In this document: in pieces, positions 12,512 to 25,515 of the stretch
Layout: each line of letters begins with the position of its first letter
Position numbering within the stretch: position 1 is the first letter of the stretch
NCBI RefSeq assembly: GCF_001522545.3
Contig: NC_031770.1
Span: 21,094,163-21,158,162, forward strand
Reading direction: 5' to 3'
From: Parus major
Taxonomy: Eukaryota > Chordata > Aves > Passeriformes > Paridae
DNA length: 64,000 nucleotides
Notes under the pieces: model-generated
Told to the model about the DNA's origin: nothing
Databases searched by the model: none
What the model saw: the letters and a program-made list of their open reading frames with translations, nothing else
Position numbers and translations under genes: made by a program

Positions 12512-12672
12512 TTTCTTGTTTTGCTTTGCTTGTGCACATAGCTTTTGCTTTACCTGTAAACTGTTTTAATCTCAACCCACAAGTTTTCTCACTCTTACTC
12601 TTCTGATTCTCTCCCCTGTTCCATTGTGGAGCGGCTGTATGGAACTTAGGTGCTGGATGTTTAAACCATACA

Positions 12673-12945
12673 ATGCCTATGCCTCATGGCAGGTTAGAGC
12701 CATGTGTACCTGAGGCACTCACCTAGGGCTGAAGTCACCCTGGGCCTCCTCTTGCCAATGTCTCCACAGGGGCAGAGACAGGAACCTCTAAGGAGCAATT
12801 TAAGCTAAATAAAATCTGAATTGCTCTCTGAGGTGAGCACTGTCCTTCACTGACTAAGGAGAAAAACCAGGTATCTGTCCCCTAAATGGATGCAGTTAAG
12901 TACTTTCTCTTAGATAGGATGAACCTGGACCTACCTGAGAATTGC
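12673..12945. other. Spacer between the LTR and a CR1 end
   Basis: No feature was recognised. The segment is moderately GC-rich and separates two independent transposon insertions. Confidence 0.5.
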
Positions 12946-13068
12946 ACTTCCCTGGAAGTGTTCAAGGCCAGGTTGGATGGGCTTTGAGCAACCTGGTCTA
13001 GTGGAAAGATGGGAACTTGATGGTCTTTAAGATCCTTTCCAACCCAAATCATTCTGTGATTTTATGAT
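12946..13068 (+). mobile_element. CR1 LINE 3'-end fragment
   Basis: The sequence contains CCTGGAAGTGTTCAAGGCCA, GGTTGGATGGGCTTTGAGCA, ACCTGGTCTAGTGGAA and CCTTTCCAACCCAAATCATT, and ends in TTCTGTGATTTTATGAT, the degenerate octamer tail of avian CR1. Compared with the copy at 36.9 kb, about 20 bases of the GTCCCTGCCCATG region are missing, an internal deletion. CR1 elements are nearly always 5'-truncated in birds, and this one keeps only the 3' UTR. The plus orientation is given by the tail. Confidence 0.95.
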
Positions 13069-16000
13069 ATTTAACTAGAAATGCACCAAATGGATTAAGG
13101 TGTTCTGCTTGTGGCAGCATAGGGCAGGCTATGAAAAAAAGCCAGAAATGCATTGTAAAAGACTGATAGTAGCAGTTCTCTGCATTTCTTTTGCAGCTTT
13201 CTTCCAGCAATCATGAAGCAATTTACAGAACCAGAAGCCTTGTCTATCTAGCAAAAATACATCATCTAGGAATCACTTTGTCTCACTTAGCGTACTTCTA
13301 AGCCACTTCTGACTATGCACACAAATGTGAAACCCCTTCACCCATCATCTCCCTTAACACCTCATCTTCAATTTGCATTGAAGGTTCATGCTCCTGCACT
13401 AACTCCCATTTAAATGACATTTTTGTAGGATTTTGTGAAGTTTCTTTTGTCCTGAAGAATTTACAGTCTCCCTAGGCAAGGAAAGATAATGCTTGCTTGT
13501 GTTCTGCAGAAGGGAAACTGAGACCCAGGAAATCTTTATTGTACTGTTCACACTCATTACTAAGACTTAAAATTGTTTCTCCACAAAAACATAGAATTAT
13601 TAAGATCCCATAAGAGTAAGACCTAGCACACACCTTTGCTTTCTGTAATGGTATTATGGGAAGAACAGTTGAGAAGGAAAAGCAGGAAATCAAATATTGA
13701 GGAAATCAGTGAACTATAGAAACATCTATTGCCATTTCAGAATTCTGAAATTAAGAGTTCCTTGTGTCCTTTAAGGAAGGTTTTCTGTAGCAATGGGAAC
13801 TATTCTCTCCCTTAAGAATTCCATTAAAAAGAAACTTCATATAAGAGAGTCCAATGGTTTTGCCCATGACAAGATATGGACTCTTCACTTCCACATTTTT
13901 AAAAGAAAAATATCTGTTGTCATTCCTTTAACCTTCCTGTAATTAGTTAAAATGTGGGGATTCATCTTCAGTAATGTCTTGCTCTTCTTTAGGCTTATTT
14001 ATTCCCCTCTCCCACTCTTCCCCTTAGACTAAGATTCACTTCATTAGTTCAACAGATAGGGTTGAATCCAAACCCCAATTCCAAACACATTTGGCAACTA
14101 AGGAAATTCCAGTCAGTGCCAGCTTTAAAGGCTGATTCTGAAAGATATTAAGCAGTCTTACAGCAGACACAGAATACATGGTCCTTTTGAAAAAAAATCC
14201 CCTTTCCCTTCATCTGTGCTTATTAGAGCTCTAGAGACTTAAATGAAAGTATTACTGCACCTGCAGCTTTGCAGAGAAACACACCCTTCTTCACACTGCT
14301 ATGAAAACCAGGCCAACAACAAAAAAGAAGTAAAATTTCGTCTTGAAAACAATGAGGCTTCAGGTGTGAGGAAGGTCATAATCCAAAGACAGTACAGTTC
14401 ACAAGTGAAAATGGGGACAGAACTCAGCCTGAGTTCTTTATGGTGATGGCAGATGAGGGCTGGCTTTAAATTCCTAGGTAGAATTTTGAAAAACTGAGGT
14501 TTGAAAAAAAAACCCAAACCCAATGTCTTTTTACTCATAAACTAAGTAAATTTGCCCTGGAAAGCACAAAGATGCAAACACAGAGGGTTGCAGTGTGCTA
14601 TTTTACGAGTCAACAGAAAGGTTCATGAAGGAGTATATTAAACAACTTTCCCCCCCCCCCCATGTTAGGATATCACTAATGTTTCTTTGTTTTAGTATCA
14701 TGAAAGGACATTCCCATTATATATGCCAGATAAGGATACCATACACTTCCACAGTCTTTATCTGAAAATGTTTTGCTTTTTTTTTTTGCTGAATGTACAT
14801 CTTATCTGTAGGAGAGGGCCTAGCAACAATGCAGTGCTCTTCTTTTTTTTTTTAAGTATGCCATTACTTCCAAGTGTTTTGATCTTCTTTGTAAAGACAT
14901 TTACACTAGAAAGCAAAGAGTACTTTACAGCACCCTGCAAATTTCCATAAATAACAATTGGCCATGAGAGTTTCTTTTCACCTATTCCACAGAGGGGGAC
15001 ATCCAGAGAAGAGCCAGAAAAGGTGGAGATCACTTTAAAATGCTTCTGTCATTTCCAATACCCCGCCTAATTCAGCTGGGCCAAAATGTCACTTGAAGTG
15101 AGCTGAAGTAGAAGCTTTTTGTGTGTGTATGGAACCGTATCCAGCTGGGAGAGCAGTTAAATGCTTGCCCATCCCCTTAACTCTGGGCATGTAAATTCAA
15201 GACGAAGAGAGCTGTTTTGACGTTCTTGGCTGGAAATCACTTTCCACACCTATACTTTAATGCATCTCCTGTACGTGGTAGTTTGGCTGCTTTCTCTCCC
15301 TACCATCTGTTCTGATGGCACGGTGCCTGCTCACAAGTTGAATGATATATAGGTGCCAGGCAACAATGCTTTTTGATGGGCAGACTGCACAACACTGCAA
15401 TTGTCATCTCTTGTGCATGAAGGCCACGCTCGGTGCCAGCAGCGAGGCACTGGCACTTTGCACCTCCGTGCTCTTGTTCACACCTGTTGACACTTACGTG
15501 CCAGAAAAGGACTGCTTGAACAAGGGAGTTGTTTAACTCCCCATGGGGGATTAGCAGTACCTGAAAGTATATCCAGCCCCTGGCCCAGTCATCATCCTGT
15601 GCTTTAAGCAGACACTGGGTCAAGCCTGGAATATTTCTGTGGCTTTTCACCTCAATATTTTTCTAGATCTGTATGTCTGAAGGGAAGAAGGAGCTATACG
15701 CCCACTGAGATGAAAACTGGCTGACCAGGCAAGACACTTCTCTTCCATGGTCCTATACATATTTATTTAAGTGCAAGTCTATGCAAACCTTGTATTTTGC
15801 TCATGTCACAGCTAAGGGCCTACAAATTTAACATTAATTTCACAAGCACACAAGCTGTAAATCCATGCCAGCATCTCTTCTCCCTTTCACATTTCCCTAT
15901 CCACATGGATCACCACTCCAAACCTCACCTGTGGACTTTATTTTTTCAGAGTTTAGATCAGTCCCTCTTCATGGATCAGATTTAACCACATGCACCTATC

Positions 16001-19000
16001 ATTCAGCTTCATGAGTAAAGCTTATCCTTGTAACTTCTAGAGTAGCAACAATTGATGGAAAAGAGTATCAAGAAATTAAGGTAATGTGGAACTTCACAGA
16101 TGAGTTTGTTTTCAAAACACATTTTGAAAATGTGTGTTTGGGGAAGGGAGAGTTTCCAATCCCTGCAGCGGGTACATGCAGAAATTCAGTAATTTAGAGA
16201 GGAAAAGGACTTATACACACTAGCTAGAGCTAAAATATGTGATTTCGTAAGGAGCTGTGGAAAGACTCGAGAATGAACAGGGACTGAACCAGAGCATGCT
16301 GCTCTAGGGAGAAAAAAAAGCAACAAATTTAAACCTTAATCTTAATCCTTGCCTTTAGCAGAACAGATAACTAAAATCAGATTTTTTGCATATCCTTGTA
16401 GCTAAGAAAACAGCTTTGCTGAGAAGGAGGGGGCAGGGGCTGGTGGCAGAGCTTTGCTGATAATATCAGGCAAAAGAAGCTGAGAAAAGAACAACAAGAG
16501 AGGCTCCACCAGTACCACACAGACCCACCATCTGTGGGTTACATGTATCTTTTGCAAAGAGCAGAAGGAAGCAGGAAATCAGTAAAATATTTCCCTGATG
16601 CAAAACCTCTGGGGAACTGTCCAGAAGAGATGGAAACTACCTCAAAATGCTTTCCTCTCCTTCTACCCTAGCAAGCCTACTTCAACTAATTCAAAATCTT
16701 ATTGCAAAAGGCTCTCAAAGTGCAAATTTTTGGTTATGAGAAAATGAATGCAGCTGAGAGTGTAGGTAGTGGTTGTGCATCCCCTCAGAGACAGTGGAGA
16801 GCATGGCAAGACCTTTCCAACAATGTGTTGCCACATTCATGTATCAACTGGATTCAGAACCAAGACCTGGAGCATTTTCAGCAGGGTCTTTTTAGATATT
16901 GATTTGGGTGTGGATGTGGATTTTGTCCCAGATGTACCTGCCCAAGACTATCTATATACTTTTTGTTAGACTGCTGAGTATCGTAAGATTATAACTTTTA
17001 ATTATTACAACCGTGTCCTATAAATACGGATGGAGAATCTGAAAGGCTATGGAGGACCTGATAGGGAGGAGTTAAAGACATTAGACTCCGTTGTGCAGGA
17101 ACACAACCAGTAGCTGCTGGCTCCCCTGAGCAGGGCTTCACTTACCTGGGGACCAGCCACCCAAGCCTTGCACACCTTAGTGCACTTAGTGGGAAATAAG
17201 AGAGATGCAACCATGAGAGTTACTGTATTTGTATTATATTTGCTGCCTGCTGTTACCAGGTAGCTGCTATTTCATTTCCATGAAATATCATAACCATGTA
17301 AATAACTCAAGTAATAATTGTAAATGGATGGCTGTACTAAGGGAGGTGGGGGCAGGAACCATAACTGCGCAGCTGCTAAGGCTGTGAAAATTCAACCTTA
17401 AGCAGCCTAAACATTCATTTTACAGTGTACACCACTGATTACTTAATTACATCTAAAATATAAGTCAGATCACTAAAAACTCCAGGAAGTAAATTACAAG
17501 CAGCTACGAAGCAATGTGCATGCATGCACTCTACTTTGACTTTAAAAAAATTATTTTTTTCCAATAGCTATGAAGGATTTTTCTAGTTCTGTTCTGCAAA
17601 ACATCATTATGTTACAAACAGGTAAATATTTCTAAGTAATATTAGATGTGCGTGGGAGCATCCATCTTCACCCTTTCACTGTGGACTCTCACTAAAGGTT
17701 CTTATCTTTATGTATATTTGAACAAGAAGATCTACATATGCTTGATCTCGGTATGAACCTCTGTATGACCTGATTTTGTTGCCATGGCCACCAATTAGAC
17801 CAGCCTTGTTGACTGCAGAACAACAGTCAAAGCATCTCTATTAAGTTCTGAAAAAGAATGTCATATTTTATCAGCATACTACAACAGCTTATCCTTGTGG
17901 TAGTATTGTACTGTTTGTTTCTTCCATTAGCTTTGTATTTAAGCATCTAACTTAAAAGACAGGAAAAGGGGGGAGGGGTGTCTGAAGCAATGGCTATGTC
18001 ACTAGCCAGAAGGTTCACTTCTTTTACTTTTTTTAGTATCTGCTCTTGTTTTCCAGGTTTCATCCTCTTAGAAGGCAGAAGACAGACAAAGACTCTCTTC
18101 TCTTCATTGAGATTACCATTAAAATTTTCCTTCAGTTACTGTTTTTGAGGGTCCTATCAGCATTTTATCAAATGCAGCTTTTTAAAACATTCTCCCTTCC
18201 AGTTTGTGACAAATCAGTAGAGAGTTGCCTCAAAAGCTCACTTGGCAAACACTGCTTGTCAAACTACCTTTGCCCTGCCCTAAGTGCATGTAAAGATAGT
18301 GAATGCTGTCACATGCAAGAAAAGACAGTTCAGTGCCATCAATATTATATTTACCTGAAGCTTACCTGAAAAAAAAACAAAAACTAACCAACTTGTAATG
18401 CACTCAGTTTACATCAAAACAAATAGAGGTTGGAGGATACCAGAGTTCCACAACTAAATCTTTTATTTCTCAGGCTTCCTCTTCAGAAAATAATTTTCTT
18501 ATTATTGTTTTCATAAAAGCTTTCAAATGCCCTAAAATAATACAGAGAAATTGGCTTTTATTTTGAACAGAATTTCTCAATATGTACTGCATCTCTTGGC
18601 ATATCTATTATATTAACTCAAGCCTTAATGATACAATGGTTAAAAACAGAGTACAGATGTGTATAAATGAAAAATGTAATAGATTTCCCTCTTAATGTAA
18701 TAGAATTGGCACGAGGTATTGGAAACAGGAGTGAAAGTAGTCACTCAAGCATTGTGTTTGCATGTTATTTAAATACAAGTGGTTGAGGTATAAGTACCTC
18801 TAAGTACACCTGAAAGAGATGGTGCCTTGTAATCATTGTTTCAGCAATTGACAGTTGTTTACACAACAGCAGCACATTCTCTACTGATTTGAATAATAAA
18901 CATGTTTAAACACCAGCTGGATAATAGAAGGATAATTGAAACATAGTTTAAAGCTCTGATTTACAGGCATTGTGGCAACACTTTTATTTGTGGTACAATG

Positions 19001-22000
19001 CTATACTTCTGTGCAGCCTCTTGAAAAAATTAAATAGGCATTGTTTCAAACAACTTTGGGATATATTTAACTCAATTAATCTATCACGCGTTTGTGTGCC
19101 TACACAGACAGACAGACAGAACAAAGAACACACCATCAAAACTTCCAAAAGCCTTAATGCTTGTGACCTCACCCTACCTGTGCTTAGTTTAATTATACTT
19201 TTGCTGGACCCTTACCTTGTCTGATGCTTCCCAAGTGTAAACTCCAGTGGTTACAGAGTTTATAAAGCCCACAGACAGCAGGAACCCAGAGGACCAAATC
19301 AGGGACAAAGCAGGTGGAGAGAGAAGCAGTCTCCCTTCAGTCACCTGGCAGATCATGGGCCACAAAGGAACCACAAAAACGCTGTGAGATTTGAAGTGTC
19401 ACCCACTGCACCTCCCTTCTGCACTGCTCCTGAGTTTGAACTGCTCAGAAATTACCATTTGGGCCTATTTCCTAAAATGAAAATTTGAGGAGAAGCTGAG
19501 GCAACCCCACTAAAAGTATACCTCTATTTTTTTCTTAAAATGCTTCTGCAAATACTTTCTTCATGCAAAATCCACCAGCTGAGAAGCCTAAAGATGCAGC
19601 TGCAGATTTCCATCAGACTTTTTTAACTCCCAAGCATCAGATAATCAGATAATTCAGTCTAGCTTTTGTTTTTCATGCTGTTTCTGATCTCTTATCCCAG
19701 TTTTGAACTACAGTTAATTCACTGACAAGTATTGAGGTGTGGACAGTTTCCACACATGCATTTAGGTTCAGCTCTCTGACTCAGTCTCACTTTATTCAAG
19801 TGCTATGGGGCTTGCTTGATCCCAGTCTGTACAGAACCTACAGCTTACTCAAGAAGATTACAGATACCAGGACTGGCTTCTTTTATGTATCAACTCCTGG
19901 CAGTTGCTCCTGAATGACCCCTAAGTTAAAGGCTTTCAAGCACCACATCAGCTCAGACCCTAACCAAGAAAAGCCTCAAAAGAAATAAATTGCAGTAGCT
20001 CCTGTTTTCAGATCCTTCATTCTTTACAGGTATCAGGTACAGAGAGGAATATAGAGAGATCCAAGTCACTGTCTCCAGTACCTATGTTTTGGATATATAA
20101 ATATGATAGACAAGAAAACTTGTGTCAACATTTAGGGAAAATGTCTGTCACTCCTACTGAAAATTTGTTTGCTTTGTACTTATAACAACAGTACCAAAAT
20201 TTTAAAAATTGACATTAAATTTTCCATGTCTAAAATTACTATATTTATCATCTTTTTTGCATTTGTATTTTTTTTCTAATGTTCTTAAGACAGTCGCTTT
20301 CCAGAGACAATATTTCTAAAAACAGCCTGTTATTTTCCTTACCAGTGCTCCCTTGATTTTTACCTTGTTATTGACTGAAAAACCAGGGCAGGGAACTCAC
20401 ACCAGGCTTGTGTGCTCGTGTCAACCCATGTTGCTAAACAAACGCTGCTGCCTTTCATTCCATATGGAGATTGTTCAGGGCATGTGACTTCATTCCTAGA
20501 TAACCCAACTTGTACCTCTTATGAACTCACAAAAAGCTTCAAAAAGCTTTTTTTTCAAAAAGTTTCTTCCAGTGTAAACCCAGTAAGACCATACCTCTAT
20601 GTACATCAGTTTCACAGCACTAGAATTTTAAAAAGATGGGAAACAAATAATGAAATGTATTTTGCGATAAATCCTAAAACTTAAAGTGGTAAAAAGTCTT
20701 TACTGATATTGCTGTGTCTACAGCTGACAAATATACCACAAATACCATTAAAACCCACAACAAATTCTGCCCTGTGTGTTAAAACCTACTGACTTGTTCA
20801 CTTTGGGGCCTCTCATGTGTTTAGTATGTCTGAGGATGTGATCAGAGCATCCCTGAAAAGCTCTGTCACCTATTGCAAGGTGTTTGCAAACACACACATG
20901 TGTGTCCCAGCAAACCTGGCATGGATAGGTTTGAAAAGAGTAGAGTCCAGAAACAAAACACAGGAAAACAGGACACATCTATACATACCTTTCAGTTAAT
21001 AAAAGTACAGTCTATGGCTGCAGCTGGAAACTGTACTACATTAAGAGGCCCTAATCTCTTTATGATACGGAGCAGAGTTCTGTACAATGTTGCTAAATAC
21101 TATGTATGCCATACATTTTTATTTCTGGAAAAGAGAATAATCACAATGAGCAAGTCCTATCACCAGATGACGGATGGATGCTCTGAGATACTTTTGGAAG
21201 AGACATAAAAGAAGAAATGCACCACATACAGTGATATAGGAAGAGGCACAACAGCAGAGTGTGGATCAGACTTAGGGAGGCCTTTATCTGAGGAACTAAC
21301 AAACAGAAGCTGCACTTGATAACAACATACAGTTGGATAAGATGCATGGAAAAAATCACCATGAGCTTCCACAAGATATGATGGGCAGACAATGGTGTGT
21401 TGTAGCTGTGGGACAGAGTTAAGCAGTTTCAGTGAGCTGCATGTGTTATGGCTCCTGGGCCAGATTCTGGCCCCTTTGTGCTAGGTCTCAGGAGTGCCCA
21501 ACAAAAGCCGGGGGATTTTCCTCAAAAAAAAGGAGCAATGCCAGGTGGCCGAGTGCCAGGATGACTCACTCTACACTACCCATTCCTTACAGGAAGACAC
21601 AAGTTCCTGAATAGGAAAGGATGAGGCAGGAGTGCACATAAATCCAGCTGTCCTGGACCCCAGAGAACAGGTCTTGCCTTGCTAGCCCTGTTTGTGATTT
21701 TGGTTGTTGAGTGTCACGGGGAACCAGGCCAATCCCAGCCACTCCTCTCACTATCAGAACTTCTCTATATTCCTAGGCCGAGGGGCACGGGGAAAATAAG
21801 GCCCAGGGCCATGGAGGAAGCTGTACTATTAATTCTAATAGCCACAGAGAAAGAGGCCTATTTCAGTAGTTTTCTGAAGCACTAAAGAAACAGGATATTA
21901 AAATTCATCTTCATGTGATGAATAGCAGAAGCTGAGAGAAAATCTGAAGTAGTGAGAAGTCTAGAAAACATACTCTGACTTTAGGCCATGGACCCATCCT

Positions 22001-22049
22001 ATCTGCAAGCAATAAAAGGATTCACAGGTGTCCTGTTTGCTTGTTTCAC
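13069..22049. other. Long unique-looking non-coding stretch
   Basis: About 9 kb without a recognisable exon, RNA gene or transposon. Small structures include a run of 12 C at 14650-14661, T-rich runs near 14770 and 14840, an odd palindrome ACACATTTTGAAAATGTGT at 16117-16135, and a short (GACA)n near 19105-19120. The block at about 15060-15300 is less AT-biased and contains isolated CpG sites and E-box-like CAGCTG words, so it could be conserved regulatory DNA. The block at 21420-21830 is GC-richer but unidentified. Frames of 60-116 codons were checked and none was recognised. Confidence 0.5.
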
Positions 22050-22110
22050 CACTCTGTCTGTGCAACCACGGCATTATTAGCATTGTGCTCTAACCCACTG
22101 AGCTAAACTC
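22050..22110 (-). mobile_element. tRNA-Ile-derived SINE head (TguSINE1-like), truncated
   Basis: On the minus strand the segment reads TTTAGCTCAGTGGGTTAGAG, then CACAATGCTAATAATGCCGT and GGTTGCACAG. This matches the 5' half of tRNA-Ile(AAT): a perfect pol III A box (TAGCTCAGTGG), the D arm and the anticodon loop CTAATAA with anticodon AAT at 22076-22078. Similarity collapses at the B box, where GGTTCGANTCC should stand, and no CR1-like tail was found. It is therefore not a functional tRNA gene. Songbird genomes carry TguSINE1, a SINE with a tRNA-Ile head and CR1 tail, which is the likely source. A decayed tRNA pseudogene is the alternative. Confidence 0.72.
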
Positions 22111-24284
22111 CACAGCTTGGAGGCAATCTCCAGCTCTGGAATTGCTTGCCAGAAGCTCAGTAAAAGGGAATGGCTAGCGTGTATATACACACATGTGTCC
22201 ATAGAAAATCTGGAAAGGCCAACACCTTTCCAGCCTACATTCCTTGCACAGCTCAGTTCTCAGATATTTACTAACTTAGAGGAAATCATCACACTGAATG
22301 TATGGGAAAGAAGAACCTCACTACAATTTGATCTTCTCCAACAAATTCATGATGTTATTTTAAATATACTTTGCTAGACAAACAGTTTCAGTCAAAACAT
22401 CTTGGTTTTAAGTGTCTCAAAGGGTATTAGCAATAGAGGGAAAGTGACATTTCTTTACAAGCTAAAATACATATAATGTGACATTCAAACACAACAAGTG
22501 CTGCTCAATAGCTTGTCAGTCACAAAAGGTGAATGAAAACACCTCTTCTGTAAAAAAAAGAATTAAAAAAAACGATGGAGAATTTTCAACGGAAATATAC
22601 ACTTTGACTTAAAATATAGGATAAGCAGCATTAAAAATTTCTAAGCACAAAGCCTATCTATTAAGACTCTGAATAAATGATAGTCTAGCTAGAAGTGTTT
22701 CTGTTAACGCAGTGTTAGTTATGTCAAGGACAGTAAATGAAGCTGTCTTCCGCATACACCAGGTTGATCTATCCAAACTGGGGCGAGCTGTGCCACCAAA
22801 AATATATCTCTATAAGGTGTTAAAGGAGATAAAATGTTAACAAGCAAAGAAGAACAATTAATAAACAATAACTTCTCACTCCACCAGTAGCTGTTTAACT
22901 CACATGTACTGCTGATGTGATACTCAGCTCAAATGAACACTCTAGTAAACAAGTTTTATGTGTAAAGCTACAGACCTCCAGAGGAGCCAAAGAAAAGAGA
23001 TTTGCAGCTTTTAAGAAATACTTGGGTTGAAAAACTATTCCCACACAACTGGTACAAAGCCACTGCAGCTACTCCGTGAGACCATGCTCCTATCATCTGC
23101 AAATGAAAGCCAGGCAAATTCATCTGAGGAATAGGGTGCATAATTTAACACGAGCGTCAATAAAGGGATGAAATGGTGGGTTCATCTTTTAGATCTTTCA
23201 AATGAAAACAAGATGTCTTTCTGGCTGATATGTTCTAGCCAAATAGCAATTTGTATGGCTCCATGAAGAAGTGACTGGATGAAATTAAATGGCTTCCTCT
23301 GATATTACAATGAACTATTTTAGGTCAGCATTCAACAAAGTGTTCAGGAATTTACGCACAGAACTATGGCTATATTTGTACAACAGAGGATGTCCCAGAG
23401 GATATCTATCTTTTCTTGAGCTGGCCACCTGGGCATGTATGCTTAAAGCTGTTTGAGATTTACAAAAGACAAAACCCAGGATGTAAGTCCCTGGAGAAGT
23501 TAGGTGTATTCCAAACACTCACTGCTCATTCACACTAGCCATGGTGCCTACTTCTTGCCAAATAGTCTGGCATTTACAGTACTTATCTAATTGTGAAGTA
23601 AAAATATTGGGGCTCACTTTGGCCTGAGGCTTTTGAACTTAAATCCCATGAGAGTGCACAAAACATGAAGATACAGAAGGTTTTCAAACTGCTGTGCAGT
23701 CAGGAATGGAAGAATCATGGCTCCAAAAATAGCTGATCTTCATCTTGTAGTTATGCTCCTCAGCTAGGAGAGAAAAGGGCTCTCATCTTTTCTTTCTGGA
23801 GAGTTTCTGGATACAAGTCAATAACTACCTACTATAAATCAGAGTATCACTGATTTTTTCTCACTCCCACAGGAGTGACCTTCTGCACCACAACACCTGA
23901 CTCTGTATCTTCAGTTCTCAACTGACTAACATCTTTAGACCAGCGAGATGAAAAATGTTGGGGTTTTGTCCTCTGAAAATCTCACAATTTGCTGATTATA
24001 TTCATGGGTTGTAAAAAAATGTGACACCAAATGCTCCTGCATGAGTAAACTAGAACCCATCCTTCCTTTTCATGTACAAGAGCACAGTCATTGGACTTTT
24101 GTCAGAGAGAGATTCTTCCTCTCCACCTCTCTAAGAGAACAGGGTTCTCTGTCTGAAGAAAGACTCTGAATTCCTCGTTTACAGAGATACCCACCTGTGG
24201 TGCTGAATTTGTTACCATAGGTCATGGCTCCAGACAAATCACCTTGCCTGCAATTCCTATCAGCTGGTAAAAATGTCTCAGGAG
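22111..24284. other. Unique-looking non-coding DNA
   Basis: No gene or repeat was recognised. Open frames are under 90 codons and resemble nothing known. The right edge is the junction with the minus-strand LTR-like element. Confidence 0.5.
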
Positions 24285-24402
24285 TGTTGTGGCTTTAAAA
24301 TATTAGCTAAAAATTCACTAGAAAACTTACTTATTTCTTGCTGTGAGATATGGATTAGAACAAGAGCAAAACAGGCTTAAAACTTAAAAGGAACAAAGAA
24401 AG

Positions 24403-24408
24403 TTTATT
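24403..24408 (-). terminator. Poly(A) signal of the minus-strand LTR
   Basis: TTTATT on the plus strand is AATAAA on the minus strand, within GTTAATAAACTTTC. It lies about 120 bases before the ACAACA end of the element, the place expected for the R/U5 region. Confidence 0.6.
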
Positions 24409-25384
24409 AACAAAACTACAAGAATAAGAAACCAGAATAAAACTTCCAGAACTCCTTTTTCCTCACTACTCAACCATTCTCTCTTTCACATGACAACATT
24501 GAGATAAAAAAACCTTGGTGGTTAAAACCATCCCAACTTTGCTATAGTCTCTTCATCAGTCTTTGTAGTGAAAAAGAAGTTCTCTTCTGCTAATCTATGG
24601 AGTTTTTCACAAGAAAACTCTTTTCCTATGGTTTTCTATTTCTCTGATGCCAGCCGCCCAGAAAACACTGTCATCAGTTCTCCCATTTTACATCACTCTG
24701 AGGTGTGTTATGAGTCATGGGTCAAGGGGTGTCATTTTAAGGATGAGTTATTCAAAGGCAAAAGTTCTCTTCATCTGTCTCTGTGAGCATCTCTGGAAAC
24801 AGAAGTTTTCTCTTTGCTTCTTAAGGCCACAAATTTTCAACAACTCTCACTTCTCTGTTTCTGTTCCAGCATCACATAAGATCACAACTACTTCACCATT
24901 TGCTTAAATCCACACTTTGAAATACTCTATTCCTCCCAAAATACTCTATCATGAATTAAAGGAGTTTTTTCAGAACACTATTGTCCATCTCTATAGTTTT
25001 AGGAAAAGAATATTTCAGCTTATTAAAGCATCTCCTTATTTCTCTCCCCATCTGAAGCTTAATTCCTTTCTTCATTGTCTTTGGTAGTTTATGTTCTCTC
25101 TTTACCTGTTGATCATTTTCTCTTCTTGTCTCTCTCTGGAAAAAAAGGATTAATCTGCAATTCTCATCTGGGTAGTGAAAGAGTTAAAATCTTGCCCAGG
25201 CTTTGTAGATGGTTCTGTGATCTCTGCCAGGGCAGCAGCTGGAGCTGTCTGCAATGGAAGATTTTTTTTCACGGCTGCTCTGGAGAGTGTGGTCACTGTC
25301 TCAGCCCACTGCAGGTCAATGGCTTTCCCTCTCCTTACTCGACAGTCTCTGGTGAATTCAGTCACAGCAGAAACTGCAGCCGAG

Positions 25385-25515
25385 CCAGGGACCTGCCTGG
25401 CCAGGCCAGAGCCTGGGGGAAGCCCCACAGGCCCCATGTCCCGGCCGGGAGCCGCGGCAGGCCCGGCCCAGCCCCTGCCTGGGCCGCATGGCCTGGCCAG
25501 GGGAACGGGAGGGCA
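25385..25515 (-). other. GC-rich CpG-bearing core inside the LTR
   Basis: In an otherwise AT-rich window this stretch is dominated by G and C, with words such as CCCGGCCGGGAGCCGCGG and several CpG sites. It would fall in the U3 part of the minus-strand element, where promoter and enhancer sequences are expected. It is the only CpG-island-like block in the window, though far smaller than a standard island. Confidence 0.6.

Larger units (their letters stand above)
12134..12672 (+). mobile_element. Solo LTR of an avian endogenous retrovirus
   Basis: About 539 bp begin with TGTGCTGG and end with TTTAAACCATACA, the TG...CA ends of an LTR. The whole body matches the layout of a widespread bird ERV LTR as I remember it: GTTAATTTTCTTCATAGTAG near the left end, ACACAGGGATGTTTT-like words, CAGCTGACCCCA, CCATATGGTGTCATG, a TATA box, then TGAACACCTGCCTGCCCATG, a poly(A) signal and CTCAACCCAC followed by TTTTCTCACTCTTACTC. 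No gag, pol or env coding sequence flanks it, so it is a solo LTR or an isolated fragment. The five flanking bases on each side (ATCAC and ATGCC) do not match well, so no clear target-site duplication remains. ERVL-class membership is likely but from memory. Short frames inside it (12192-12506 plus, 12260-12537 minus) are not genes. Confidence 0.88.

Noticed and set aside
14650..14661. Run of 12 C as a G-quadruplex element
   Set aside because: A lone homopolymer with no spaced G-runs around it; more likely a simple homopolymer repeat.
16117..16135. Palindrome ACACATTTTGAAAATGTGT as a protein-binding or cruciform site
   Set aside because: The one-base loop cannot fold as a hairpin, and a single AT-rich palindrome of this size is expected by chance.
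22050..22110. Functional tRNA-Ile gene
   Set aside because: The B box, T arm and acceptor stem are missing, so it cannot fold as a tRNA.
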